A stretch of 9,853 nucleotides of DNA from an uncultured Oscillospiraceae bacterium (GCA_900751035.1 CAADSF010000018.1:1-9853), one strand, 5' to 3'. Shown: positions 1 through 7,099, counted from the first letter of the stretch. Made by a program: numbers and translations. The notes: generated by a model not told the origin, from the letters alone.

Positions 1-1077
1 CTTGTGCTCGGTGACGGTGCCCTTGCCGGCCATCAGGCTCTGGGCGACCGGGCCGCAGTGGAAGAGGATGATCTTGTCCTCGTCGTCGCCATAGTTGTTG
101 TTCCAGTCAAGCACAGCAGCCGGGCCTTCGGAGGCAAGCGCCATGGCGCGCATGGAGATGGCGGAGCACATGTCGATCTCGCAGGAGGCGACGATGCCGC
201 GGTCATTGAGCTCGGAGAGCAGCACGCACGGGCAGATGCGCAGATACGTCTCCATCTCGTTCCAGCAGCGCAGCGCCAGGGCGTCGAGGTGGTATTCTTC
301 GATGTACTCGTCGAGCACGACGGAGACCTTCGCCAGCGTCAGGGCGTTGGAGGCCGGGACCTTGGAGAAGTCGGTGTAGTTCTTCAGATGCTCGAGCTTG
401 GCCAGGACGACTGCATCGTCATCAGCCTTGGCGCGGACCTTCTCAAAGACCTCAGAGAGGTCGAAGGACTCGACGTTGATGCCGTTTTTCTGCATGGCGA
501 CCTCGTCGAAGCGGACGGTCTTGAACGCGGTGGTGCGCGCGCCGATGCAGCCGAGGTTGAAGCGCTTCATGCCGTTGACAACGCGGCAGATGGCGGCGAA
601 GTCGCGCAGGTTCTCCTGGAACTTGGCGCTCAGCGGATGCACGACATGGGGCTTGAGGACCGTGAACGGGACGTTGTACTGACAGAACACATCCGTGACA
701 GAGAACTTGCCGCAGTAGGCGTCGCGGCGGTGGGCAAAGTCCATCTTGCCGATCTCGTCGGGATAGGCCTGCATGAGAATGGGCACGCCTGCGTCCTGCA
801 GGGCGGTGATGGCGCCGTTTTCGTCGGCGAAAATGGGCATGGAGAAGATGATGCCGTCATACTGGCCCTCGTGCTCCTTGAGCCACTTGGCGTAAAGCAG
901 GCCCTCGTCGCGCGTCTCAACGCCGCCGTAGCGGGTCAGCTCCTTGTCCATCATGATGTAGTCATAGCCCGCGTCGGTGACGGCCTTGACCATGTCGTCG
1001 CGTGCGCCGTAGATCAGCTCGCCGGGCATGAAGCCGCGGTTGCAGAAGCAGAGGGCAAAGGTCATCTTCTTTTTCAT
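1..1077 (-). CDS. L-fucose/L-arabinose isomerase family protein (C-terminus cut by window edge)
   Basis: This gene has 359 codons with no stop, so the C-terminus lies outside the window; relatives usually have roughly 450-500 residues. The protein begins MKKKMTFALCFCNRG. Its C-terminal half carries the active-site pattern of the COG2407 sugar isomerases: RCWNEME (about 270-276), SELNDRGIVASCEID (288-302), DWNN (324-327) and LFHCG (338-342). E300/D302, D324 and H340 are the probable metal and catalytic residues. Family members interconvert aldoses and ketoses such as L-fucose or L-arabinose; the substrate here is unknown. The start is the ATG at 1077-1075, which overlaps the TGA of the upstream aldolase (ATGA) and has AAGGAG at 1085-1090, seven bases away, so translation is probably coupled. 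Base use is odd: about 90% of the first 90 codons end in G or C, far more than in the aldolase. No signal peptide is visible, so it should be cytoplasmic. The family call is firm and the substrate is not. Confidence 0.9.
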   Translation of the reverse strand, partial: MKKKMTFALCFCNRGFMPGELIYGARDDMVKAVTDAGYDYIMMDKELTRYGGVETRDEGLLYAKWLKEHEGQYDGIIFSMPIFADENGAITALQDAGVPILMQAYPDEIGKMDFAHRRDAYCGKFSVTDVFCQYNVPFTVLKPHVVHPLSAKFQENLRDFAAICRVVNGMKRFNLGCIGARTTAFKTVRFDEVAMQKNGINVESFDLSEVFEKVRAKADDDAVVLAKLEHLKNYTDFSKVPASNALTLAKVSVVLDEYIEEYHLDALALRCWNEMETYLRICPCVLLSELNDRGIVASCEIDMCSAISMRAMALASEGPAAVLDWNNNYGDDEDKIILFHCGPVAQSLMAGKGTVTEHK

Positions 1078-1994
1078 TTGGAATCTCCTTTCAGTGTGTC
1101 GTGATTATTCGTCGTATGTAAAAAGTCGTGCAAAACCCAGCGTGTACGGTCGTAGACTTTCTGCTGTGCATAGGTGATGTTGCCCGGCTTCTCCTCCAGC
1201 GCAAATTCGTACGGCTGACGGATCTCGGTTGCAACGTTAATCTTAGCAATGCCATTTTCCATCGCGCGCAGGATATATTCCTGCTTGATACCGGAACCGC
1301 CGTGCAGCACTAACGGCATATGACCGGTTGCCGCAGACAGCTCTGCAATATGCGCTATATCCAGTCGCGCTTCCGGTTTTTTCAGGTGTTTGGTCGCAGC
1401 AGCAATTGCGCCATGGAAGCTGCCAGCCGCCACGCTCAGCCAGTCGCAGCCAGATTCGCGCGCAAACTGCGCCGCTTCCTCCGTTTTTGTAAACCCCTTC
1501 TTGCTGGTAAACAATTCTTCATAGCTCAAGCCGATACCCGCGCCCTCATGACCAGCGACCGCACCAAGCTCCGCTTCAACCGCAGAGCCATACTTTGCAG
1601 CAAGCTCCGCAGCTTGCCGGGTAACGGCAATATTCTGCGCCAGCGGCAGCCGGGAACCATCGATCATAACCGATTGGTAGCCTGCTTCCAGCGCACGTTT
1701 TAGCAGCGGCAGGAAGTCAACATTTTTCTGATCCTCGTCGATGGCTGGAACATGGTCGAGATGCAGGAGTGTATACCCCTCCTTGCAGAACTTAAAATAC
1801 TCCTTTGCAACGGCCTCTGGACTTTGTGACTCGAACTTTTCCCATTCCAACCGCGCAACCTGCACCATTGCAACGGAATTTTCGTCCACGATTGCCTGTA
1901 CCACTGGTTCAACCATCGGAAGATATGGGATGTTAAATGCCGGGATGATGGTATGGTGCTGCCACGCCAGCCGGACAGCTTCCTGTGCTTTCAT
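1074..1994 (-). CDS. class II ketose-bisphosphate aldolase (fructose/tagatose-bisphosphate aldolase family)
   Basis: The 306-residue protein has the normal length for the family and all its core motifs: LHLDH (77-81, catalytic Asp80 and metal His81), VMIDGS (109-114), VEAELG (139-144), SFHG with metal His194, VLHGGSG with metal His231, and KINVATE (251-257), the phosphate and substrate-binding strand. Family members cleave a ketose 1,6-bisphosphate or a related ketose phosphate into DHAP and an aldehyde, using a divalent metal. The motifs do not separate fructose from tagatose or unusual deoxy-sugar substrates. The start ATG has AAGGAG at 2003-2008, eight bases upstream, with a 26-bp gap to the DUF4432 remnant. 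Its TGA overlaps the ATG of the isomerase-like gene. The pairing with a sugar isomerase suggests a dedicated catabolic branch rather than housekeeping glycolysis, but no kinase is present to make the phosphorylated substrate. Confidence 0.93.
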   Translation of the reverse strand: MKAQEAVRLAWQHHTIIPAFNIPYLPMVEPVVQAIVDENSVAMVQVARLEWEKFESQSPEAVAKEYFKFCKEGYTLLHLDHVPAIDEDQKNVDFLPLLKRALEAGYQSVMIDGSRLPLAQNIAVTRQAAELAAKYGSAVEAELGAVAGHEGAGIGLSYEELFTSKKGFTKTEEAAQFARESGCDWLSVAAGSFHGAIAAATKHLKKPEARLDIAHIAELSAATGHMPLVLHGGSGIKQEYILRAMENGIAKINVATEIRQPYEFALEEKPGNITYAQQKVYDRTRWVLHDFLHTTNNHDTLKGDSK

Positions 1995-2020
1995 ATGTAT
2001 CTCTCCTTAATGCTAAATAC

Positions 2021-2263
2021 TTATTTCTGCTTGAGCGCTTCAAACTGCGCCTCGTTTTCGAGTATTGTCAGCCGCACACCGTAGGTTTTTTTCTCACCGG
2101 GCGCGAGGAACTGCAAAAGGCCCTTTTCGCGCATCACGTCGCGGCCGTCGGGGTAGCAGTTGCCGGGTTCAAGGCCCATGACATAGTCCTTGACGCCGGT
2201 CAGCCGGGATTCTTCCACGCCGAACAGCTGCGATTCGTGCCCGTAATATGCGCGTTCGTTCAT
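2021..2263 (-). CDS. short DUF4432 (aldose-epimerase-like) protein with apparent internal deletion, probable remnant
   Basis: This is an 80-residue reading frame with a good AAGGAG ribosome binding site (2271-2276) seven bases before its ATG. I preferred this start over an upstream one at 2332 because of that site. Residues 24-68, including MGLEPGNCYPDGRD (29-42) and LLQFLAPGEKKTYGVRL (49-65), match what I know of the extreme C-terminus of DUF4432 proteins, galactose-mutarotase-like enzymes of about 300-350 residues. Residues 6-23 (YYGHESQLFGVEESRLTG) resemble the extreme N-terminus of clostridial members. The two ends appear joined near residue 23, in frame, with the whole catalytic barrel missing. 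It is therefore probably non-functional or has a new role, although start, stop and ribosome binding site are intact. It sits between the transporter and the aldolase in the same operon. The C-terminal match is confident, the N-terminal match rests on recalled family sequence, and an assembly error is possible. Confidence 0.72.
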   Translation of the reverse strand: MNERAYYGHESQLFGVEESRLTGVKDYVMGLEPGNCYPDGRDVMREKGLLQFLAPGEKKTYGVRLTILENEAQFEALKQK

Positions 2264-2270
2264 TTGAATA

Positions 2271-2276
2271 CTCCTT
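2271..2276 (-). promoter_or_regulatory. ribosome binding site of the short DUF4432 gene
   Basis: The minus strand reads AAGGAG, then seven bases, then ATG. This fixes the start at 2263 rather than at the upstream in-frame ATG (2332), which would run through the intergenic hairpin. Confidence 0.75.
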
Positions 2277-2289
2277 GATAGCGTATGGT

Positions 2290-2316
2290 GAGGGGACTGC
2301 GGCTTGCAGCCCCCTC
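2290..2316 (-). other. G+C-rich intercistronic stem-loop after the transporter gene
   Basis: In the minus-strand transcript GAGGGGGCUGC pairs with GCAGUCCCCUC across a five-base loop. That is an 11-bp stem with a single G-U wobble, beginning about 13 bases after the transporter stop. No U-run follows, so it is not a standard intrinsic terminator. It more likely marks an RNA processing or stability site, or a partial attenuator, that lowers or separates expression of the three downstream genes. Confidence 0.6.
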
Positions 2317-2328
2317 GAATTGGAATGA

Positions 2329-3681
2329 TCAATCTTTCTTTGCAAGCTGTTTGTCCATATCCCAGAACAACATGCAGACGATGCTGATCAGGCTCATCAC
2401 GATGGGAACGGCAAAGCGCAGAATGACCTCTGCTGTAATTGCCGATGCAGGCTGCGCCGTCAGTGCGCCTTCATACTTGCCAATGGCAAGCCCCCAGCCG
2501 ATGAATGCAGAGGCAAGGCCCGTGCCGATCTTGATACCGACGGAGTTGACCGCCGTTACAAGGCCCTCGTATCGCGCGCCGCTTTTGCGCTCAAAATACT
2601 CGATGATATCCGGCGCGAAGGTAAACAGGCCGGAAACATACGGCGCAAGGCCGAGACCATTGAGCGCTGTCGCCACAAAGACCAGAATCGCATTGCGGCT
2701 TCCGATCAGGCCGATTACGCAGCCGATGATCGCGATGCAGGAGCCTGCCAGCATAACAGCGCGCTTGCCATGCTTTTTGAACAGCTTCGGTGAAATCGAA
2801 ATACCAATAACAACTGCAAAGACGTCGACCAACGCAATGATCGAATACAGATCGGCGCTGCCCAGCACATCACGGGCATAGTACACAGATGTTGCAAGCG
2901 TCATGCCGTTGAGAATGTAGGTCACAATGAACACCAGAACGGACAGATAAAAATACTTACTGTGCAGCAGCATCCGGATGCCGGCCTTCAGATCAGGCGT
3001 TTCCTTTTTCACTTCTGTTTTCTCGTCATAGCAGGAGATCTTCTCCTTGCAGCCGAAGAAGCAGATCGTCTCAAAGACCAGGCAGAGAAGGCTGTACACC
3101 AGCGCGGTGGTCGTCCATGCGGACTGCACCTTTTCTCCGCCGAATCCGGCCAGCAGCTTCGGCGTCAGGATTGCAAGAATCAGACCCGCCAGGAACGCGA
3201 ACACGCCGCGCAGCGAGCTGACCTTGTTGCGGTCCTCGCCCGTCAGACTGATGCGGGAGAGCATGGCATGATAGCTGAGGTTGTTGACTGTATAAGCCAC
3301 GACCGTCAACAGGAAATAGCTCACAATGATCCAGCCGAGCTTTGCACCGTTGGACAGCGTTCCCGGCACGTTGAATACCAGAAGCTGAATGCCGACCAGC
3401 GGAATGATACTGCCCCCGAACCACGGCCGGGCCTTGCCCATTTTTGTGCGGGTCTTTTCTAGCAGCATACCCATCAGAATATCGCTCACGCCGTCAAAGA
3501 TCCGGCAGATGAGCATGATCGTTCCGATCAGGCCTGCTGACATCAGCACGCTGTCCGTGTAATACAGCGTCAGGAATGAGGAGATAAAGGTCCAGACGAA
3601 GTTGGAACCAAGATCTCCGAGGGCGTATGCCAGCTTTTCACCGCCGCTGGTCACGCCAAAGGGACGTTCTTTCGTTTTCAT
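2329..3681 (-). CDS. GPH-family (glycoside-pentoside-hexuronide) cation symporter
   Basis: This 450-residue polytopic membrane protein belongs to the MelB/GPH branch of the major facilitator superfamily. The N-terminal signature is clear: GGEKLAYALGDLGSN (13-27), LTLYYTD (37-43), RIFDGVSDILMGMLLEKTRTKMGKARPW spread over 60-87, and the late motif PDIIEYFERKSGARYEG (357-373) that ends the central loop half. Hydrophobic stretches fit about 12 membrane helices, with the usual basic cytoplasmic loop after helix 6 (about 211-235). Such proteins import glycosides or sugars with Na+ or H+. Placed 26 bp after the GH3 gene with its own AAGGAGG (3688-3694), it is almost certainly the importer for the glycoside that the locus degrades. 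The substrate cannot be read from sequence. Full length, no damage seen. Confidence 0.94.
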   Translation of the reverse strand: MKTKERPFGVTSGGEKLAYALGDLGSNFVWTFISSFLTLYYTDSVLMSAGLIGTIMLICRIFDGVSDILMGMLLEKTRTKMGKARPWFGGSIIPLVGIQLLVFNVPGTLSNGAKLGWIIVSYFLLTVVAYTVNNLSYHAMLSRISLTGEDRNKVSSLRGVFAFLAGLILAILTPKLLAGFGGEKVQSAWTTTALVYSLLCLVFETICFFGCKEKISCYDEKTEVKKETPDLKAGIRMLLHSKYFYLSVLVFIVTYILNGMTLATSVYYARDVLGSADLYSIIALVDVFAVVIGISISPKLFKKHGKRAVMLAGSCIAIIGCVIGLIGSRNAILVFVATALNGLGLAPYVSGLFTFAPDIIEYFERKSGARYEGLVTAVNSVGIKIGTGLASAFIGWGLAIGKYEGALTAQPASAITAEVILRFAVPIVMSLISIVCMLFWDMDKQLAKKD

Positions 3682-3707
3682 GTGTTTCCTCCTTCTTTTT
3701 CTTAGGC

Positions 3708-6074
3708 TCAGATTTTCCGGGCCTGTAATTCTTCAAATTCCTCCATGATCGCCGCATACCGCCGCGCGATCTCCTCTTCATCCCAGCCCTTTCGGAGCAG
3801 CGCTCCGTGGATGTTTGTTGCATTCCAGAGCTCCTGCAGTGTCTTATCTGGCGCATAGGCCAGCGCAACGGCCGCAAGCGTTTCCATGTCGTCCTCCATG
3901 ATGCGGTTCACGATCTCCAGCGCCTGGCGGTCTTTCACAAGCGCGCCAATGGCAGTGCGGCCAGAAAGTCCGAACGGGTCGAAGCAGCGCACACGCACGG
4001 ACGCTGTCAGCCGGATATCCTCTGCGGAGATGCCGAGCAGCAGCTCAAAACGTCCCGGCTGAACGATCCATTCGCCGAAGTCCGCATACCAACCGGCAAA
4101 GTCCTCCTTTTTCAGTGTCAGCGTAACCGTTTTTTCTTCTCCGGGCTGCAAATATACCTTGCAGAACGCCTTCAATTCCTTTTCCGGACGGTCATAGCAG
4201 CACGCCCCGTCATGCACATAGAGCTGTATGACCTCGCTGCCTGCCATGGCTCCGGTATTTTTGACGTTCACCTGCACGGCAAGCGGTTCGTCGTCGATGC
4301 GGACGCTTTCGGGCACGCACAGATCAGACAGCGCAAAGCTGGTATAGCTCAGGCCGTGTCCGAATGGGTACAAGGGCCGAATGTGCCGCGCGTCATACCA
4401 GCGGTAGCCGACATAGATCCCTTCTCCGTGCCAGACTTCCTTGTTTTCGCCGCCGTAGTTCTTGTAGCCCGGGCAGTCATAATAATGGCGGGGCCATGTC
4501 AGCGGAAGATGGCCGGACGGATTGACAAGCCCGAACAAAATATCCGCTGTGACCTTTCCGCTCATCATACCTGCAAAGAACGGGCAGACGATCGCGCTGA
4601 CACGCGATTCATACGCAGAAAGATCGACCGGACCGGTCGCGTTCACAATCAGGATGAGCTTGCCGCCAGCCGCTTCCGCTTCTTTTAATGCGCGTTCCAG
4701 TTCCAGCCGGTCGTCCTCATCCATGTCCATTGTCAGCCGGTCGGCGCCCTCGCAGGCGTCTGCACCGACCGTGACGATCCAGTATTTTGTTTCTTTCCCG
4801 GCAACCTCATATCGAACATGTTCTGTACCTGACAGTTCACATGCCCTGTCATACGGATTTGTGCCCAGATCAGTAGAAGCGGCAACACTCGCCGGGATCA
4901 GGACAAAGTCCTTACTGCGCTTGCCGCAGAAGACAACGTCCGCCGTTTTATCAAGCGGCAGCACGCCGTCGTTTTTCAGCAGCACGACGCTTTCCCTTGC
5001 GGCCATCTCCGCCGCTTCATAAGCCTCCTGAAGATGGAACTCCGGGTATTTCCCCGTAAATGCCGTCGATCCCAGCGTGACGCGCAGAATGTTCCGGATC
5101 GCCGTGTCCAGTTTTTCCTCCGGAAGCCGACCAGAATTTACGGCGTCCACGATATTCCGGATGCCGAGCGGCCCCGGCATCGTCAGATCGGTACCGGCAG
5201 CAATGGCGGAGGGAACATCATAAGAAGCGCCCCAATCGGATACGACAAAGCCGTCAAAGCCCCATTCCTCGCGCAGAACCTTTGTCAGCAGCCATTCATT
5301 CATCGCGCACGGAATGCCGTTCAGTTTGTTATAGGCAGACATGACCGTCTTTGCGCCCGCTTTCAGGCAGGCATGGAACGCAGGAAAATAGATCTCGCGC
5401 AGCGCACGTTCAGACACGCGCTCGTTGACACCCAAACGGTCCTTCTCCTGGCTGTTGGCTGCGAAGTGCTTCACATCAGCAAGCAAACCGGTCGATTGAA
5501 TGCCGCGCACCATACCGGCGGCGATCTCGCCGAGCAGCTTCGGATCCTCGGAATAGCTCTCCGACAGGCGCCCTGCAAGCGGATCGCGGTGAACGTTGAT
5601 GCACGGACCGAGGATCATGTCGATGCCATGGCTTCCGATCTCCCGTGCAACCGTTTTCCCGCACAATTCCGCGATTTCAGGGTTCCACGTGCAGCCAAGC
5701 GCAATGGCCGGCGGATAGCAGCCGTCCTCGCGCTTCTGCTTTGGAGCGCCGGACGCCGCCTGCGCAGCCATCCGCTTTTTCAGCTCTGCAAGTGCAAGAA
5801 GAAGGCCACCCATATAGCCGTTCTTCTCGCGGTCAAGCGGCGTTCCGTTTTTTTTCGCCTCCGCCGAAAGCTGCTGATAGATCGCCTCGCCCAGATATTC
5901 ACGCAGATTGAGTCCTGTGCAGGTATCGATCATGTAAATGGGAGGGATTCCGTATTTCGGCATTGCCGCCGAGCGGAACGGCGAGCTGCCCTGTATCATC
6001 TCCGCTTTTTCTTCCAATGTCATCTCTGACAGGATCGCTTCTATAGATTGAATATCCTTGAGTTGTGTTGCCAT
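3708..6074 (-). CDS. GH3 family beta-glycosidase (beta-glucosidase-like), cytoplasmic
   Basis: The 788-residue protein shows the GH3 N-terminal barrel: INVHRDPLAGR and SEDP (159-177), ADVKHFAANSQEKDR (199-213), VMSAYNKLNGIP (244-255) and VVSDWG (277-282), with Asp280 the probable nucleophile. The C-terminal alpha/beta domain starts near 355 (AARESVVLLKNDGVLPL), and Glu442 in CEGADR is the likely acid/base. PFGHGLSYTSF (570-580) introduces a fibronectin-III-like domain to about 695. There is no signal peptide, so it should act inside the cell on imported beta-glucosides. Odd points are an extra 55-60 residues at about 60-117, a changed sugar-binding loop (MIDTCTGLNLR where SDGPHGLR is usual), and a 90-residue helical tail. 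The start has AAGGAGG (6082-6088) eight bases upstream. It is the first gene of the downstream unit and follows an AraC-type operator. Family certain; glucosidase is the commonest activity, but xylosidase or other is possible. Confidence 0.93.
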   Translation of the reverse strand: MATQLKDIQSIEAILSEMTLEEKAEMIQGSSPFRSAAMPKYGIPPIYMIDTCTGLNLREYLGEAIYQQLSAEAKKNGTPLDREKNGYMGGLLLALAELKKRMAAQAASGAPKQKREDGCYPPAIALGCTWNPEIAELCGKTVAREIGSHGIDMILGPCINVHRDPLAGRLSESYSEDPKLLGEIAAGMVRGIQSTGLLADVKHFAANSQEKDRLGVNERVSERALREIYFPAFHACLKAGAKTVMSAYNKLNGIPCAMNEWLLTKVLREEWGFDGFVVSDWGASYDVPSAIAAGTDLTMPGPLGIRNIVDAVNSGRLPEEKLDTAIRNILRVTLGSTAFTGKYPEFHLQEAYEAAEMAARESVVLLKNDGVLPLDKTADVVFCGKRSKDFVLIPASVAASTDLGTNPYDRACELSGTEHVRYEVAGKETKYWIVTVGADACEGADRLTMDMDEDDRLELERALKEAEAAGGKLILIVNATGPVDLSAYESRVSAIVCPFFAGMMSGKVTADILFGLVNPSGHLPLTWPRHYYDCPGYKNYGGENKEVWHGEGIYVGYRWYDARHIRPLYPFGHGLSYTSFALSDLCVPESVRIDDEPLAVQVNVKNTGAMAGSEVIQLYVHDGACCYDRPEKELKAFCKVYLQPGEEKTVTLTLKKEDFAGWYADFGEWIVQPGRFELLLGISAEDIRLTASVRVRCFDPFGLSGRTAIGALVKDRQALEIVNRIMEDDMETLAAVALAYAPDKTLQELWNATNIHGALLRKGWDEEEIARRYAAIMEEFEELQARKI

Positions 6075-6100
6075 TTTCTCAACCTCCTTGATCTTTTGTT

Positions 6101-6129
6101 ATTTTATCGGGAACACCGATTGCCTCCTA
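6101..6129 (-). promoter_or_regulatory. candidate promoter of the GH3 operon
   Basis: The minus strand has TAAAAT (6106-6101) as a -10 candidate, 17 bases after a poor -35 (TAGGAG, 6129-6124). The nearest direct repeat of the putative operator ends just upstream of this -35, as at activator-dependent AraC-type promoters. The leader would be about 20 bases. An alternative -10 is TATGAT (6134-6129), which overlaps a repeat. A TTGACA (6181-6176) also exists but has no good -10 at 16-18 bases. The promoter is inferred, not certain. Confidence 0.4.
6106..6120. repeat. short palindrome ATCGG-N5-CCGAT upstream of the GH3 gene
   Basis: Perfect 5-bp arms flank GAACA within the GH3 leader/promoter region. 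It could be a binding site for a second regulator or a small hairpin; at this length chance is also possible. Confidence 0.3.
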
Positions 6130-6130
6130 T

Positions 6131-6180
6131 CATAGTTGTGATGCCTTTACCATATTTGTGACATTGTTTCATTTTTGTCA
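6131..6180 (-). promoter_or_regulatory. three direct repeats, putative AraC-family operator
   Basis: On the minus strand TGACAAAAATG (6180-6170), TCACAAATATG (6161-6151) and TCACAACTATG (6141-6131) lie in the same orientation, 19 and 20 bp apart start to start. The last two differ at one of 11 positions and the first differs from the second at two. Direct half-sites about two helical turns apart are the usual layout for AraC-family activators. The array lies between the AraC-type gene of this locus and the GH3 gene it probably controls, immediately upstream of the candidate promoter. Confidence 0.65.
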
Positions 6181-6221
6181 ATTATGTCGATAATTTGAGG
6201 CTAATTTTTGTGTAAAACATA

Positions 6222-6250
6222 AAAGCCACATCCGGCATGGATGTGGCTTT
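6222..6250 (-). terminator. intrinsic terminator of the serine hydrolase-GH78-AraC unit
   Basis: AAAGCCACATCC and GGATGTGGCTTT form a perfect 12-bp stem with a five-base loop, starting about 12 bases after the regulator stop codon. On the minus strand the stem is followed by a U-rich run (UUUUAUGUUUU, counting the last stem bases). No T-rich run follows on the plus strand. It separates the upstream unit from the GH3 unit. Confidence 0.85.
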
Positions 6251-6262
6251 CACGTTTAACAA

Positions 6263-7087
6263 TTATGTTTCTCTGAAAATCCGCCGGTATTCCTGCGGCG
6301 TCGTGCCAGTTTCGGCCTTGAACGACTCTGTAAAATGACTTTGTGAGGAAAAGCCGAGATAGCGACTGATATCAAGAATGCTCCGCTCAGAATGACGCAG
6401 CAGCTTTTCCGCTGTTTTGATTTTGCTATCGCGGATATACGCACGCAGGCTGATGCCTTCAACAGCCTTGAACGTGCGGGAAAGATACTCGCGGCTGATG
6501 CCCAGCGCCTGTGCAAGCTGCCCCGTGCGGATCGGCTCATGCGCATGCTGATGGATATACTCCTTCGCCTGCTGAACGATCGGATGATAGGTCCGTTGGC
6601 GATATTCCGCAATAAAATCACCGAGCTTATACAGGCTTGCATGCGCATGGCAGATCACATCGTTGACAGTAGCGGCTTCCTCAATCAGCTGAATACAGAC
6701 GTCGGCGGCCGTAAACGCAAGCTCCGATTCCACAATCCGATCCAGCATGGCAAACTGGATGATCGCTGAGATCAGGCAAATCACAAGATCCTTTGCAGAG
6801 CGAAGCTTCTCCTTTGACAGTACGCCGTAGCGAAAGGGCTTCTCACCATTCAAAAGCCGTGCAAGCTCCTGCTTGTCGTTTTTCTTAACGCTCTCGTAGA
6901 TCAGGTAGCCCCACTCAAAAGAATTGTGTAAAAAGCCGGACTCCTGCCGCAGAAATTGCACCTGCGTAAAGCGCTGCTCAAAGCTCCGGATATAGGCGTC
7001 CAGATAGGAATCCGAAACATGAACCGATTCCAGCTGGGCGTTCTGCGCATATTGCAGTACGGCTTCCGTGCTGTTTCCCTTTCTCAT
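6263..7087 (-). CDS. AraC-family transcriptional regulator
   Basis: The protein has 274 residues. The C-terminal 105 residues are a typical AraC/XylS double helix-turn-helix: IRTGQLAQALGISREYLSRTFK (186-207) and ILDISRYLGFSSQSHFTESFK (237-257), ending GTTPQEYRR (261-269). The N-terminal part, with SKEKLRSAKDLVICLISAI (91-109), resembles the all-helical domain common in clostridial AraC proteins rather than the cupin of E. coli AraC; its ligand is unknown. I chose the ATG at 7087 because AAAGG lies eight bases upstream. A GTG at 7096 in the same frame would add three residues but has no room for a ribosome binding site. It starts 12 bp after the GH78 stop and in the same frame, so translation is probably coupled. 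It is followed by a terminator, and the direct repeats beyond are its likely target. Confidence 0.92.
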   Translation of the reverse strand: MRKGNSTEAVLQYAQNAQLESVHVSDSYLDAYIRSFEQRFTQVQFLRQESGFLHNSFEWGYLIYESVKKNDKQELARLLNGEKPFRYGVLSKEKLRSAKDLVICLISAIIQFAMLDRIVESELAFTAADVCIQLIEEAATVNDVICHAHASLYKLGDFIAEYRQRTYHPIVQQAKEYIHQHAHEPIRTGQLAQALGISREYLSRTFKAVEGISLRAYIRDSKIKTAEKLLRHSERSILDISRYLGFSSQSHFTESFKAETGTTPQEYRRIFRET

Positions 7088-7099
7088 CCTCCGCACCTT

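Noticed and set aside
4..1104. 366-codon open frame on the plus strand
   Set aside because: It is antisense to the isomerase-like gene, whose active-site motifs are clear. The G/C-ending codons of that gene remove stops from the opposite strand. The product is low-complexity, rich in Val, Gly and Asp, and matches no family I know.
2021..2332. Longer 103-residue version of the DUF4432 remnant starting at 2332
   Set aside because: The extra N-terminal residues come from translating the intergenic hairpin, and that ATG overlaps the transporter's stop region without a good ribosome binding site. The start at 2263 has AAGGAG at proper spacing.
3807..4688. 293-codon open frame on the plus strand
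   Set aside because: It is antisense to the GH3 C-terminal half, with no ribosome binding site or recognisable domain.
5034..6029. 331-codon open frame on the plus strand
   Set aside because: It runs opposite the GH3 N-terminal half. The translation is rich in Arg and His without domain motifs, and the minus-strand protein is unmistakable.
6131..6180. CRISPR-like array
   Set aside because: There are only three imperfect 11-bp units with 8-9 base gaps, and no cas genes. The spacing and context fit a regulator operator.
6176..6181. TTGACA as a constitutive -35 for the GH3 operon
   Set aside because: With 16-18 base spacing the -10 positions read poorly (for example CAAATA), and the hexamer coincides with the first operator repeat.
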